From NCBI RefSeq assembly GCF_004348975.1, contig NZ_SMFP01000001.1, forward strand, positions 380,701 to 444,700: DNA of 64,000 bases, written 5' to 3'. This stretch comes from Antarcticimicrobium sediminis (GTDB lineage: Bacteria; Pseudomonadota; Alphaproteobacteria; Rhodobacterales; Rhodobacteraceae). Under the pieces are notes generated by a model that made no database searches, had not been told where the DNA came from, and saw only the letters and a program-made list of their open reading frames with translations. The position numbers were made by a program, and so were the translations under genes. Positions 26,238 through 35,345 of this stretch are shown piece after piece. How positions within the stretch are numbered: position 1 is the first letter of the stretch; the number at the start of each line of letters is the position of its first letter.

Positions 26238-27086
26238 ATGGCCAGAATTTTGGGCGGGCTCACCACCTCGCATATCCCTGCGGTCGGCAATGCGATCCAC
26301 AACGGGCTGTTCGACGATCCCTATTGGAAGCCGTTCTTTGACGGCTATCCGCCGATCCGGGACTGGCTGGATGAACACAAGCCCGACATCGCGATCAATA
26401 TCTACAACGATCACGGGCTGGGCTTTTTCCTCGACAAGATGCCGACCTTTGCGATCGGCGCCGCGCAGGAGTACCGCAACGAGGACGAGGGCTGGGGCAT
26501 TCCGCAACTGCCCCCCTTCCCCGGTGCGCCAGAGCTGAGCTGGCACATCATCGAGAGCATGGTGGAGCAGGAATTCGACATCACGTCTTGTCAGGAACTG
26601 GCGGTGGATCACGGTTTCGTCGTGCCGATGCAGCTGTTCTGGCCCGGCGCGCCGAACAACCCGGACATGCCGCGCACCATCCCGATCAGCGCCAATACCG
26701 TGCAACATCCGATCCCGACGCTGAAACGGGCGCTGGATTTCGGCAAGGCGCTGCGCCGCGCGATCCAGAGTTATCCCGAGGATCTCAAGGTGGTGGTGCT
26801 GGGCACCGGCGGGCTGAGCCATCAGTTGGACGGCGAACGGGCGGGGTTCATCAACAAGGACTTTGACCAATACTGCATGGAAAAGATCGTCACCGACCCC
26901 GAGGCGCTGACCAAGATCAGCCGCAGGGAGCTGGTCGAAAAGGCCGGCGCGCAGGGCACCGAGTTCCTGATGTGGATGATGATGCGCGGCGCGCTTGGCG
27001 ACACCGTGGTGCAGCGACACGCCAATTACCACATCCCGATCTCCAATACCGGGGCGGGCACGATGTTGCTGGAATGTGTGGAATGA
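26238..27086 (+). CDS. LigB-like extradiol dioxygenase beta subunit, second copy
   Basis: A 282-aa class III extradiol dioxygenase. Its active-site positions match those of the first LigB: His12 (GGLTTSHIPAVG), His59 (NIYNDHG), the catalytic His in GTGGLSHQLDGERAG and the Glu in GTEFLMW. The two proteins are diverged along their length, so they are not a recent duplication. It closes the ligI-ligA2-ligB2 unit; a copy of the dispersed repeat lies just downstream. Confidence 0.9.
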   Translation: MARILGGLTTSHIPAVGNAIHNGLFDDPYWKPFFDGYPPIRDWLDEHKPDIAINIYNDHGLGFFLDKMPTFAIGAAQEYRNEDEGWGIPQLPPFPGAPELSWHIIESMVEQEFDITSCQELAVDHGFVVPMQLFWPGAPNNPDMPRTIPISANTVQHPIPTLKRALDFGKALRRAIQSYPEDLKVVVLGTGGLSHQLDGERAGFINKDFDQYCMEKIVTDPEALTKISRRELVEKAGAQGTEFLMWMMMRGALGDTVVQRHANYHIPISNTGAGTMLLECVE

Positions 27087-27104
27087 TCTGAGTGGGGTGA
27101 GGGA

Positions 27105-27170
27105 GCTGAAGTGGGGGCGCTGCCCCCGCCGCCTGCGGCGCCTCCCCCGGAGTATTTTTTGCCAGAAAAA
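27105..27170 (-). repeat. Dispersed repeat with hairpin arm, copy 2
   Basis: Read on the minus strand: AAATACTCCGGGGGAG (with T for part of the leading spacer), a GC palindrome, then GGGGGCAGCGCCCCC. The arm matches the copy at 40300 almost base for base except for the palindrome (GGCGCCGCAGGCGGC here, GCGCGCAAAGCGCGC there). The TTCTTCTTG part is decayed to CTTTTTCTGGC. It lies between ligB2 and the cbiX-like gene. Confidence 0.75.
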
Positions 27171-27274
27171 GGGGCGGTGCCGGGAACGGCGCTGGCTCCT
27201 GTGTTATCGCGGGCTATAGTGTCGGGGACCCTATGGCGTCAGGACAGGCGAGCGAGCGAGCGAAGATCCCGAGC

Positions 27275-27970
27275 ATGGCAGACGACACCCCGCTGAACGC
27301 CATTCTCGTGGCCCATGGCCAACCCTCGGAGCCTGCGCCGGCCGAGGCGGCGCTGGCGGCGCTGGCGGCACAGGTACAGGTGTTGGCGCAGGCCTCGGTG
27401 GGCGCGGCGACCCTGGCTGCACCGGGCGCGCTTGAGGCGGCGCTGGAGCGGTTGGCCCCCGAGGGTGTGATCTATCCGTTTTTCATGGCCGATGGGTTTT
27501 TCGTGCGCAAGACGCTGCTGGCGCGGCTGGGGGGGCATCCGGCGCGGGTCCTGCCGCCGCTGGGTCGCGACCCGGGTCTGCCGGTGCTGGCGGCGGCGCA
27601 TCTGGCCACCGAATGCGCGGCGCGGGGGTGGGGCGCGGCGCAGGTATCTTTGCTGATCGCTGCCCATGGGTCGGCGCGCGGGCCGCGCGCGGCAGCGGCG
27701 GCACGCGATTTCGGCACCGCGCTTGCCGCGCTCTGGTCGGGGGCCGCGCCGGGGTTCGGCTTTGTCGAGGAGGCCCCTTTTCTGGCCGACGCCGCGCGCG
27801 GGCTGCCGCAACGCTCGTTGTGCCTGCCGTTCTTTGCCGCAGCGGGCGGACATTACCGCGAGGATGTGCCGCAGGCGCTGGCCTCCGCCGCCTTTCCCGG
27901 TGCACTCCTGCCGCCGCTAGGCCAGCACCGCGACGTTCCGGCGCTGATCGCGCGGGCGCTGGTGGGCTGA
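27275..27970 (+). CDS. CbiX-like sirohydrochlorin chelatase
   Basis: A protein of about 231 aa of the CbiX/SirB chelatase group, which inserts cobalt (or iron) into sirohydrochlorin. Two HG motifs are visible: ILVAHGQPSEP at the N-terminus and LLIAAHGSARGP in the middle, and GGHYREDVP near the end is the typical second metal-site region. The start is uncertain: the ATG at 27275 gives the usual family N-terminus, while an ATG at 27233 has a slightly better ribosome site. It is very rich in Ala. No other cobalamin genes are near. Confidence 0.75.
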   Translation: MADDTPLNAILVAHGQPSEPAPAEAALAALAAQVQVLAQASVGAATLAAPGALEAALERLAPEGVIYPFFMADGFFVRKTLLARLGGHPARVLPPLGRDPGLPVLAAAHLATECAARGWGAAQVSLLIAAHGSARGPRAAAAARDFGTALAALWSGAAPGFGFVEEAPFLADAARGLPQRSLCLPFFAAAGGHYREDVPQALASAAFPGALLPPLGQHRDVPALIARALVG

Positions 27971-28113
27971 AATGGGGCCGGGCAGTGCTTGCGTCCGCTT
28001 ACATAGTCGATAAAGTCGCCCGCGAAGCGCCCGGACCGCCCGCCTGTATCGTTGCCCGATCAGGCGCGGTCCCGTAGCCCCTGACCGGCCCCAGCCAATC
28101 GCGAGGAATGCCC

Positions 28114-28980
28114 ATGAAGTACTATAAACCCGCCACCTTCGAGGAGGCCGTCGCGCTTGTCGCCGGGGCCGAGGGCGTGACCCGTATCCTTGCCGGGGGC
28201 ACCGATGTTCTGGTCCAGATGCGCTCGGACATCATCACCCCCGACACACTGATCGACATCAAGGCGATTCCCGGCACCCATGAGATCACCCGAACAAAGG
28301 ATGGCGGCTGGCGGTTGGGCGTTGCGGTGACAGGGGCCGAGATGAGCGAGCATCCCGAGTTGGGCCGCGACTGGCCCGGCGTGGTCGAGGCGATGGACCT
28401 GATCGGCTCAACCCAGGTGCAGGGGCGCGCGACGCCCGTGGGCAATCTTTGCAACGGCTCACCTGCCGCCGACTCGGTGCCTGCGATGATCGCCGCCGGG
28501 GCCGCGGTGACAGTGACCGGCCCCGAGGGCAGCCGCGAGATCCCGGTGGAACAGATCCCCGTCGGCCCCGGCAAGACCTCTCTCGCCAAGGGCGAGATCA
28601 TCACCGCCTTGACCCTTCCGCCGCGCGGGGCACAGGGGGGGGATGCCTATCTGCGCTTTATCCCGCGCACCGAGATGGACATCGCCGTGGTCGGCTGTGC
28701 CGTCAACCTGCGGCTCAACGGCGATGTGATCACCGAGGCGCGCATGGTGCTGGGCGCCGTCGCCCCCACCGCCGTTGTGGTCCATGCCGCCGCCGATGCG
28801 CTGGTGGGGCGGACGCTGGATGAGGACGCGCTTACCGCGCTGTCGGATCTGGCCGAGGCCAGCTGCAACCCGATCGACGACAAGCGCGGCACCATCAAGT
28901 TCCGCACCCATACCGCCGGCGTTCTGGCCCGGCGGGCTGCCAAAATCGCCTATTCCCGCGCGAAAGGAGCCACCGCATGA
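28114..28980 (+). CDS. Molybdenum hydroxylase FAD subunit (CoxM/XdhA type)
   Basis: A 288-aa FAD-binding medium subunit of the xanthine dehydrogenase/CO dehydrogenase family. The FAD motifs are TRILAGGTDVLVQM near residue 30 and TPVGNLCNGSPAADSVPA near 105. The ATG at 28114 is seven bases from GAGGA; the ATG two codons earlier abuts it and is less likely. The stop overlaps the start of the [2Fe-2S] gene (ATGA). It passes electrons from the iron-sulphur subunit to an acceptor. Substrate not predictable. Confidence 0.92.
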   Translation: MKYYKPATFEEAVALVAGAEGVTRILAGGTDVLVQMRSDIITPDTLIDIKAIPGTHEITRTKDGGWRLGVAVTGAEMSEHPELGRDWPGVVEAMDLIGSTQVQGRATPVGNLCNGSPAADSVPAMIAAGAAVTVTGPEGSREIPVEQIPVGPGKTSLAKGEIITALTLPPRGAQGGDAYLRFIPRTEMDIAVVGCAVNLRLNGDVITEARMVLGAVAPTAVVVHAAADALVGRTLDEDALTALSDLAEASCNPIDDKRGTIKFRTHTAGVLARRAAKIAYSRAKGATA

Positions 28981-29456
28981 GCAAGACACATGTCACCACC
29001 AAGGTGAACGGCGACGAGGTCGAGTTTCTCTGCGATCCGCGCGAAACGCTGCTGGACGTGCTGCGCGACCGGCTGCACCTGACCGGCGCCAAGGAAGGCT
29101 GCGGCACCGGCGATTGCGGGGCCTGTTCGGTCACCGTGGATGGCCGGCTGGTCTGTTCCTGCCTGATGCTGGGGGTCGAGGCCGAAGGCAAGGAGATTGG
29201 CACCGTCGAGGGCATCGCCGAGGGCGAGACCCTGCATCCGCTGCAACAGAAATTCATCGAATATGCCGCGCTGCAATGCGGCATCTGCACCCCGGGCATT
29301 CTGGTCGCCACCAAGGCACTGCTGGAAAAGAACCCCGACCCGACCGAAAGCGAAGTGCGCTATTGGCTGGCGGGCAACCTGTGCCGTTGCACCGGGTATG
29401 ACAAGATCATTCGCGCCGTGATGGACACGGCCGCCGAAATGCGGGAGGCCTCGTAA
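28977..29456 (+). CDS. Molybdenum hydroxylase [2Fe-2S] subunit (CoxS type)
   Basis: A 159-aa iron-sulphur subunit with both expected clusters: the plant-ferredoxin-like EGCGTGDCGACSV followed by LVCSC, and the C-terminal helical-domain pair QCGICTPG and NLCRCTG. It lies between the FAD and molybdopterin genes, overlapping the first by four bases and the second by one (TAATG). Together the three encode an alpha-beta-gamma hydroxylase of the aldehyde/CO/xanthine family. Confidence 0.95.
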   Translation: MSKTHVTTKVNGDEVEFLCDPRETLLDVLRDRLHLTGAKEGCGTGDCGACSVTVDGRLVCSCLMLGVEAEGKEIGTVEGIAEGETLHPLQQKFIEYAALQCGICTPGILVATKALLEKNPDPTESEVRYWLAGNLCRCTGYDKIIRAVMDTAAEMREAS

Positions 29457-31705
29457 TGGCGCTAGACAGCTCGAAAACCACTGGTTTCAAATACGTCGGC
29501 ACCCGCCCGAACCGGCCCGATGGGCTCGACAAGGTGACGGGGCGCGCCAAGTTCGGCGCCGATGCCTATGCGCCCGGCATGTTGCATGCCGCGATCAAGC
29601 GCAGCCCGCATGCGCACGCCCGGATTATCAAGATCGACACCTCCAAGGCGCTCGCGATGGAGGGGGTCAAGGCCGTGGTCACCCGCGCCGATTTCGCCAC
29701 CGGGCTTGAGGGCGAGTTCGGGGATATCCTTGAAAACGTCATGGCAGGAGAAAAGGCGCTGTATGACGGTCATGCCGTCGCCGCCGTTGCCGCCACCTCG
29801 GCGCTGATCGCGCGCGACGCGATCAAGGCGATCGAGGTCGACTACGAAATCCTGCCGCATGTGACGGATGTGGATGCCGCCATGCAGGCGGGTGCGCCGG
29901 TGATCCGCGCTGGCGCCGCCGATGCCTCGGTTCCCGAGGGGTTGCACCCGAACGTGGTGCGCTATTACGAAAGCGGCCATGGCGATGTCGAGGCCGGCTT
30001 TGCCGAGGCCGATCTGGTGGTCGAGGATCACTTTGTCACCGAGGCCACCCACCAGGGCTATATCGAGCCGCACGCCTGTCTTGGCACGCTCGGCTCTGAT
30101 GGCAAGGGCGAGCTTTGGTGCTGCACCCAGGGCCATTGGTATGTGCAAAAGGTCTGCGCCGCCTGCCTTGGGCTTGAGACCAGCCAGTTGCGCGTGACCG
30201 CCTCCGAAATCGGCGGCGGCTTTGGCGGCAAGACCACCGTGTTCATCGAACCCGTGGCGCTGGCACTGTCGCGCAAGGCCAATCGCCCGGTCAAACTGGT
30301 GATGACCCGCTCGGAAGTGTTCCGCGCCAGCGGCCCGACCTCGTCGACCTCGATGGACGTCAAGATCGGGATGAAGAAGGACGGCACCATCACCGCCGCG
30401 CAAGGCACCTTCCGCCTGCAGGGCGGCGCGTTTCCCGGGGCCCCCTGCGAGATGACGGCGATGTGCGCCTTTGCGCCCTATGACCTGAAACATGTGCATC
30501 AGGTCGGCTATGACGTGATGTCCAACCGTCCGAAACAGGCGGCCTATCGCGCACCGGGGTCGCCAATGGCGGCTTTTGCGGTGGAATCGGTGATCGACGA
30601 GCTGTGCGGACAACTGGGGCTCGACCCGATCGACACCCGGCTCAAGAACGCCTCGCGCGAAGGGACGCGCGCCAGCTTCGGGCCGACATGGCCGCGCATC
30701 GGGCTGGTCGAAACATTGGAGGCGGTCAAGGCGCATCCGCATTACGTGGCGCCCCTGAAAAAGGGGCAAGGCCGCGGCATTTCCTGCGGGTTCTGGTTCA
30801 ACCACGGCGGCGAAACCGCTGTTTCGCTTGCCCTTTCCGAGGATGGCAGCGCGCAGGTGGCGGTTGGCACGCCGGATATCGGCGGCTCGCGCGCGTCGAT
30901 GGCGCTGATGGCAGCCGAGGTGCTGGGCATCCCCTATGAGGATATCCGCGTTACCATCGCCGACACCGCCACGCTGGGCTATAACGAGATCAGCCATGGC
31001 AGCCGGGTGACCTATGCCTCGGGTCTCGCCACCATCAAGGCGGCCGAGGACGCGGTGCAAAAACTGTGCGGCCGGGCGGCGGCGAAATGGGGCATTCCCG
31101 AGGATGCGGTCTATTGGGAAGATGGCTATGCCAAGCCCTCTGGCCCCAATGCCGGCGATTTCGAGCCGCTGCATATCGACGAGATCACCGCCACCATGGG
31201 CGCCACCGGCGGCCCGATCTGCGGTCATTTCGAGGCCACGCCAGAGGGGGCGGGCGTCAGTTTCGCCGCCCATATCGTCGATGCCGAGGTTGACCCGGAC
31301 ACCGGCAAGACCTCGGTCGTGCGCTATACCGTGGTGCAGGACGCCGGCAAGGCGATCCACCCGACCTATGTCGAGGGGCAGTTTCAGGGCGGTGCCGCAC
31401 AGGGCATCGGCTGGGCGCTGAACGAGGAATACATCTATGGCGCGGATGGGCGACTGCAGAACGCCGGGTTCCTTGATTATCGCATTCCGGTCGCCTCGGA
31501 TCTGCCGATGATCGACACGGTGATCGTCGAGGTGCCGAACCCGGGCCACCCGTTTGGCGTGCGCGGGGTCGGCGAGACCTCGATCTGCCCACCGCTGGCG
31601 GCGATTGCCAACGCGGTGTCGAACGCGGTCGGCGTCCGGATGCGGCAATTGCCGATGCGCCCCTCGCGTGTGTTAGAGGCGTTGGAGAGCGCGGCGGATG
31701 GTTGA
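29456..31705 (+). CDS. Molybdenum hydroxylase large subunit (CoxL/XdhB type)
   Basis: A 749-aa molybdopterin-cofactor subunit. It opens with VGTRPNRPDGLDKVTGRAKFGAD, has GGGFGGKT for cofactor binding, AYRAPGSP where many family members have AYRGxGxP, and ends with the catalytic Glu in GVRGVGETSICPPLAAIANAV. The CO-dehydrogenase active-loop with Ser-Cys is not evident, so CO oxidation is not supported. Substrate could be an aromatic, N-heterocycle or aldehyde; closeness to the lig locus hints at an aromatic, but it is a separate unit. The stop is overlapped by the moaD-like gene. Confidence 0.92.
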   Translation: MALDSSKTTGFKYVGTRPNRPDGLDKVTGRAKFGADAYAPGMLHAAIKRSPHAHARIIKIDTSKALAMEGVKAVVTRADFATGLEGEFGDILENVMAGEKALYDGHAVAAVAATSALIARDAIKAIEVDYEILPHVTDVDAAMQAGAPVIRAGAADASVPEGLHPNVVRYYESGHGDVEAGFAEADLVVEDHFVTEATHQGYIEPHACLGTLGSDGKGELWCCTQGHWYVQKVCAACLGLETSQLRVTASEIGGGFGGKTTVFIEPVALALSRKANRPVKLVMTRSEVFRASGPTSSTSMDVKIGMKKDGTITAAQGTFRLQGGAFPGAPCEMTAMCAFAPYDLKHVHQVGYDVMSNRPKQAAYRAPGSPMAAFAVESVIDELCGQLGLDPIDTRLKNASREGTRASFGPTWPRIGLVETLEAVKAHPHYVAPLKKGQGRGISCGFWFNHGGETAVSLALSEDGSAQVAVGTPDIGGSRASMALMAAEVLGIPYEDIRVTIADTATLGYNEISHGSRVTYASGLATIKAAEDAVQKLCGRAAAKWGIPEDAVYWEDGYAKPSGPNAGDFEPLHIDEITATMGATGGPICGHFEATPEGAGVSFAAHIVDAEVDPDTGKTSVVRYTVVQDAGKAIHPTYVEGQFQGGAAQGIGWALNEEYIYGADGRLQNAGFLDYRIPVASDLPMIDTVIVEVPNPGHPFGVRGVGETSICPPLAAIANAVSNAVGVRMRQLPMRPSRVLEALESAADG

Positions 31706-31943
31706 CGTCGCGCTCTGGTCCGGCCTCCGCCCGCTGGTCGGGGGCCGCGACAGCGTCGCGGTCGAGGGGGGCACCGTCGGTGAGATTCTCGACGCCCTGC
31801 GCCGGGACTATCCGGCGCTGGGCCCGACACTCGATGCCGGGGTTTCGGTGGTGGTCGACGGTCGGGTGATCGCCACCAGCCTGACCGAACCCGTGCAGCC
31901 CGACAGCGAAGTCGTGCTGATGATGCGCCTGAAGGGCGGGTAA
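31698..31943 (+). CDS. MoaD/ThiS-like sulphur carrier
   Basis: An 81-aa ubiquitin-fold protein ending in the diglycine RLKGG, the thiocarboxylate-carrying tail of MoaD and ThiS. The body has the expected hydrophobic pattern (VDVALWSGLRPLVGG, VSVVVDGRVI, EVVLMMRL). It overlaps the end of the large hydroxylase subunit by eight bases, so it belongs to that operon and probably serves in molybdopterin synthesis or maturation for this enzyme. Confidence 0.85.
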   Translation: MVDVALWSGLRPLVGGRDSVAVEGGTVGEILDALRRDYPALGPTLDAGVSVVVDGRVIATSLTEPVQPDSEVVLMMRLKGG

Positions 31944-32140
31944 CCCCCGCCTTCGCGCGCAAGAGTTGAGCGCAAGGCCCGTCGCCGCCCCGCTGGTCGC
32001 AGGGGATAGGGATTTTGGAAAAATTCCACGGTTTGCGGCTAAAACTGTATCAACCTCCCCTTGCCGGGGTTGGACAGCGGCGCAAATTTCCGTAGGCAAG
32101 GTGCAAATCAAATTCGCCCGTTCCTGCTGGAGATCTGCCG

Positions 32141-34996
32141 TTGTCCCTGTTCCTGATCGCGGCCCTGCCATTTCTTGGCGCGGTGTTCCCCGCCCTGCTG
32201 ATCCGCGCCGGTCGCAATGCCGCCGCGGGCTCGACCTTTGCCGTTACACTGCTGGCGCTGATCGGCCTTATGCTGCACGCCCCGGCGGTCCTGCGCGGCG
32301 AAACCGTCTCGGCCCGACTCGACTGGTTGCCGACGCTGGGGCTCAATGCGAACTTTCACCTCGACGGGCTCGGGCTGCTGTTCGCCGGGCTGATTCTGGG
32401 CATCGGCCTGTTGATCATCACCTATGCGCGCTTTTACCTCGCGCGCGAAGATCCGATGGGCCAGTTCTATTGCTTCCTGCTGCTGTTTCAGGGCGCGATG
32501 GTGGGCATCGTTCTGTCTGATAACATCCTGCTTTTGCTGGTATTCTGGGAGTTGACCTCGCTCTCGTCCTTCTTGCTGATCGGCTATTGGAAACACCTGC
32601 CCGAGGGGCGGCAAGGCGCGCGCATGGCGCTGGCGGTGACCGCCTCTGGCGGCCTTGCCATGATCGCGGGCATGCTGATTCTGGGCAATATCGTCGGCAG
32701 CTATGACCTTAGCGTGATCCTGCAACACCGGGATCTGATCCAAGCCTCGCCGCTTTATGCGCCGGCGCTGATCCTGATCCTGCTGGGCTGTTTCACCAAA
32801 TCGGCACAGTTCCCGTTCCATTTCTGGCTGCCGCACGCCATGGCGGCCCCGACCCCGGTTTCGGCCTATCTGCATTCGGCCACGATGGTGAAGGCCGGGC
32901 TGTTCCTGATGGCGCGGATGTGGCCGGTGCTGTCGGGAACCGACCTTTGGTTCTATATCGTCGGCTCGGTCGGGCTGATCACCATGATTCTGGGCGCGGT
33001 GATCGCGCTGTTCAAGGATGACCTCAAGGCGCTGCTGGCGTTTTCCACCGTCAGCCATCTGGGGCTGATCACCATGCTGCTGGGGTTCGGAACCAAGGTC
33101 GCAGCGGTCGGCGCGGTGTTCCACATCATCAACCACGCCACCTTCAAGGCGGCGCTGTTCATGAACGCGGGCATCGTCGACCACGGGGTGCATACCCGTG
33201 ACATCAAGCAATTGGGCGGGCTGCGCCACCTGATGCCGGTGACCTTCACGCTGGCCATGATCGCGGCGCTGTCGATGGCGGGCATTCCGCCGTTCAACGG
33301 GTTCCTGTCCAAGGAAATGATGCTGGAAGAGACCACCCATGCGGTCTGGGCCGGTGTGCCTTGGCTGGTGCCGGCACTGGCGGTGTTCGGGGCCCTGTTC
33401 TCGGTCGCCTATTCGCTGCGCTACATCGTGCATGTCTTTCTCGGCAAGACCCGCCACGATTACCCCACCCGGCCGCATGACCCCACCCCCGGCCTGTGGC
33501 TGCCGCCGGCGGTTCTGGTCGCGCTGGTGGTGCTGATCGGGCTGTTTCCCAATGTCATCGCCACCCCAATCGTATCGGCGGCCGCCCTTGCGGTGACCGG
33601 CACACCGGTCGAGTTCCACCCCGCGCTCTGGCACGGGCTGACCCCGGCACTTTACATGTCGATTGCGGCGGTTCTGGGCGGGGCGCTTTTGCTGGCGGCA
33701 CATCACGGCGCGCTCGGGATCTGGAACAACCTGCCCCGGCCCGAGGCCAAGGTGATCTTTGACGCGATCATCCGCGCCACCACCGCCGCCGCGCGGCGCA
33801 TCACCGACACGCTGCACGACGGATCGCTGACCCGCTATGCGGCGATCTTCCTCGTGTTCACGCTGGCCATATCCTATTACGCCTTTGCTTCCGGCGTGCT
33901 CGGGCCGCAGACGCACACGCCGCTGCCGATTTCGGTGATGCCGGTGCTGGGCTGGGTCTGTCTGGTCGGCTCGGCGCTTTGCGTCGTGGCCTTCCACCGC
34001 AACCGGCTGCTGGCGCTGGTGCTGATCGGGGTCAGCGGGTTGATCGTGTCGCTAACCTTCAACTATCTCTCGGCCCCCGATCTGGCGCTGACCCAGATCT
34101 CGGTCGAGGTGGTGACGATCATCCTGTTGCTGCTGGCGCTGAACTTCATGCCGCAGCAAACACCGCGCGAAAGCACCCCGGCGCGACGCACCCGCGATGT
34201 GGTGATCTCGATCACCGCCGGGCTTGGCGTCGGCGGGCTGATCTATGCGCTGATGACCCGCGATTTCGCCATGCCGTCGATCTCGGAATACCATGTCGCC
34301 AACTCCTACAAGGGCGGCGGCGGCACCAATGTGGTCAACGTGATCCTGGTCGACTTCCGTGGCTTTGATACCTTTGGCGAGATCATCGTTCTGGGCATCG
34401 CAGCGATCATCATCTTTGCCATCACCGAGGCGGTGCTGGGCAGTGGCGTGCGCGCCCGGTTGCTGAACCGCAAACCCTCTTATCCGCTGGCGGGCGATCC
34501 ACACCCGCTGATGATGGTGGTGGCCACCCGGGTGATGATGCCGATCGCGCTGATGGTGGCGGCCTATATCTTTTTCCGTGGCCACAACATGCCCGGCGGC
34601 GGCTTTATCGCCGGGCTGATCGCCGCGATCGCGGTGGTGATGCAGTATATGGCCTCGGGCTTTTCCTGGGCCACCGACCGCCAGCGCCTGCCCTATCACG
34701 GCATCATCGGCACCGGCGTGCTGGTGGCCGCGATCACCGGCATGGGGGCTTGGTTCAACGGCAAACCCTTCCTGACCAGCGCGTTCGGATATGTGCATCT
34801 GCCGTATCTGGAGAAATTCGAACTGGCCACCGCCGCGCTGTTCGATCTTGGTGTGTTCCTCGCGGTGCTGGGGGCGGTGCTGCTCGCGCTGCAAAGCCTG
34901 GCGCGCTATGCGTGGCAACCCGGGATCGTGAGCGAGCATCCGATGGACATCAACCCCGAGCGCGACGACGCGTCCGAGACAATCGAGGGGCACTGA
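32141..34996 (+). CDS. mrpA: Mrp Na+/H+ antiporter subunit A with fused B domain
   Basis: A 951-aa polytopic membrane protein related to complex I NuoL. The proton-channel part includes WELTSLSSFLLIGYWK, AQFPFHFWLPHAMAAPTPVSAYLHSATMVK-like and the HIINHATFKAALFM helices. A DUF4040-like stretch follows, and the C-terminus (from about 790) is an MrpB-like domain (MMPIALMVAAYIFFRGHNMPGGGF). The start is TTG, eight bases after GGAGA, with no nearby ATG in frame. It heads a complete mrpA(B)CDEFG operon for sodium or potassium/proton exchange. Confidence 0.95.
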   Translation: MSLFLIAALPFLGAVFPALLIRAGRNAAAGSTFAVTLLALIGLMLHAPAVLRGETVSARLDWLPTLGLNANFHLDGLGLLFAGLILGIGLLIITYARFYLAREDPMGQFYCFLLLFQGAMVGIVLSDNILLLLVFWELTSLSSFLLIGYWKHLPEGRQGARMALAVTASGGLAMIAGMLILGNIVGSYDLSVILQHRDLIQASPLYAPALILILLGCFTKSAQFPFHFWLPHAMAAPTPVSAYLHSATMVKAGLFLMARMWPVLSGTDLWFYIVGSVGLITMILGAVIALFKDDLKALLAFSTVSHLGLITMLLGFGTKVAAVGAVFHIINHATFKAALFMNAGIVDHGVHTRDIKQLGGLRHLMPVTFTLAMIAALSMAGIPPFNGFLSKEMMLEETTHAVWAGVPWLVPALAVFGALFSVAYSLRYIVHVFLGKTRHDYPTRPHDPTPGLWLPPAVLVALVVLIGLFPNVIATPIVSAAALAVTGTPVEFHPALWHGLTPALYMSIAAVLGGALLLAAHHGALGIWNNLPRPEAKVIFDAIIRATTAAARRITDTLHDGSLTRYAAIFLVFTLAISYYAFASGVLGPQTHTPLPISVMPVLGWVCLVGSALCVVAFHRNRLLALVLIGVSGLIVSLTFNYLSAPDLALTQISVEVVTIILLLLALNFMPQQTPRESTPARRTRDVVISITAGLGVGGLIYALMTRDFAMPSISEYHVANSYKGGGGTNVVNVILVDFRGFDTFGEIIVLGIAAIIIFAITEAVLGSGVRARLLNRKPSYPLAGDPHPLMMVVATRVMMPIALMVAAYIFFRGHNMPGGGFIAGLIAAIAVVMQYMASGFSWATDRQRLPYHGIIGTGVLVAAITGMGAWFNGKPFLTSAFGYVHLPYLEKFELATAALFDLGVFLAVLGAVLLALQSLARYAWQPGIVSEHPMDINPERDDASETIEGH

Positions 34997-35000
34997 ACAG

Positions 35001-35345
35001 ATGGAGATCCTTCTGGCCAGCGCGGTCGGCATCCTGACCGCCTGCGGCATCTACCTGATCCTGCGGCAACGCACATTTCCGGTCATCATCGGATTGTCGT
35101 TGCTGTCCTATGCGGTGAACCTGTTTCTGTTCGCCACCGGGCGGCTGGCGCTGAACCAGCCGCCGATCCTGAACAAATACGCCGACGTTCCCTATACCGA
35201 TCCGCTGCCGCAGGCGCTGGTTCTGACCGCGATCGTGATCTCGTTCGGGATGACGGCCGTGGTGGTGATGATCGCGCTCAGCTCGTACCTGTCGGCGCGT
35301 GACGACGGCATCAACATGACCGACAAGGGCGGAGAGGACGCATGA
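35001..35345 (+). CDS. mrpC: Mrp antiporter subunit C
   Basis: A 114-aa NuoK-like protein with three membrane helices: ILLASAVGILTACGIYLIL, FPVIIGLSLLSYAVNLFLF and ALVLTAIVISFGMTAVVVMIAL. The segment DPLPQALVLTAIVI is the conserved MrpC signature. It starts four bases after mrpA and overlaps mrpD by four bases. Confidence 0.95.
   Translation: MEILLASAVGILTACGIYLILRQRTFPVIIGLSLLSYAVNLFLFATGRLALNQPPILNKYADVPYTDPLPQALVLTAIVISFGMTAVVVMIALSSYLSARDDGINMTDKGGEDA

Noticed and set aside
25876-27086. Second ligA/ligB pair as decayed duplicates
   Set aside because: Both frames are full length, have good ribosome sites and keep all expected active-site residues.
29462-31648. A 728-codon minus-strand frame over the large hydroxylase subunit
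   Set aside because: Shadow of the real gene on the plus strand, which has the conserved cofactor and active-site motifs.
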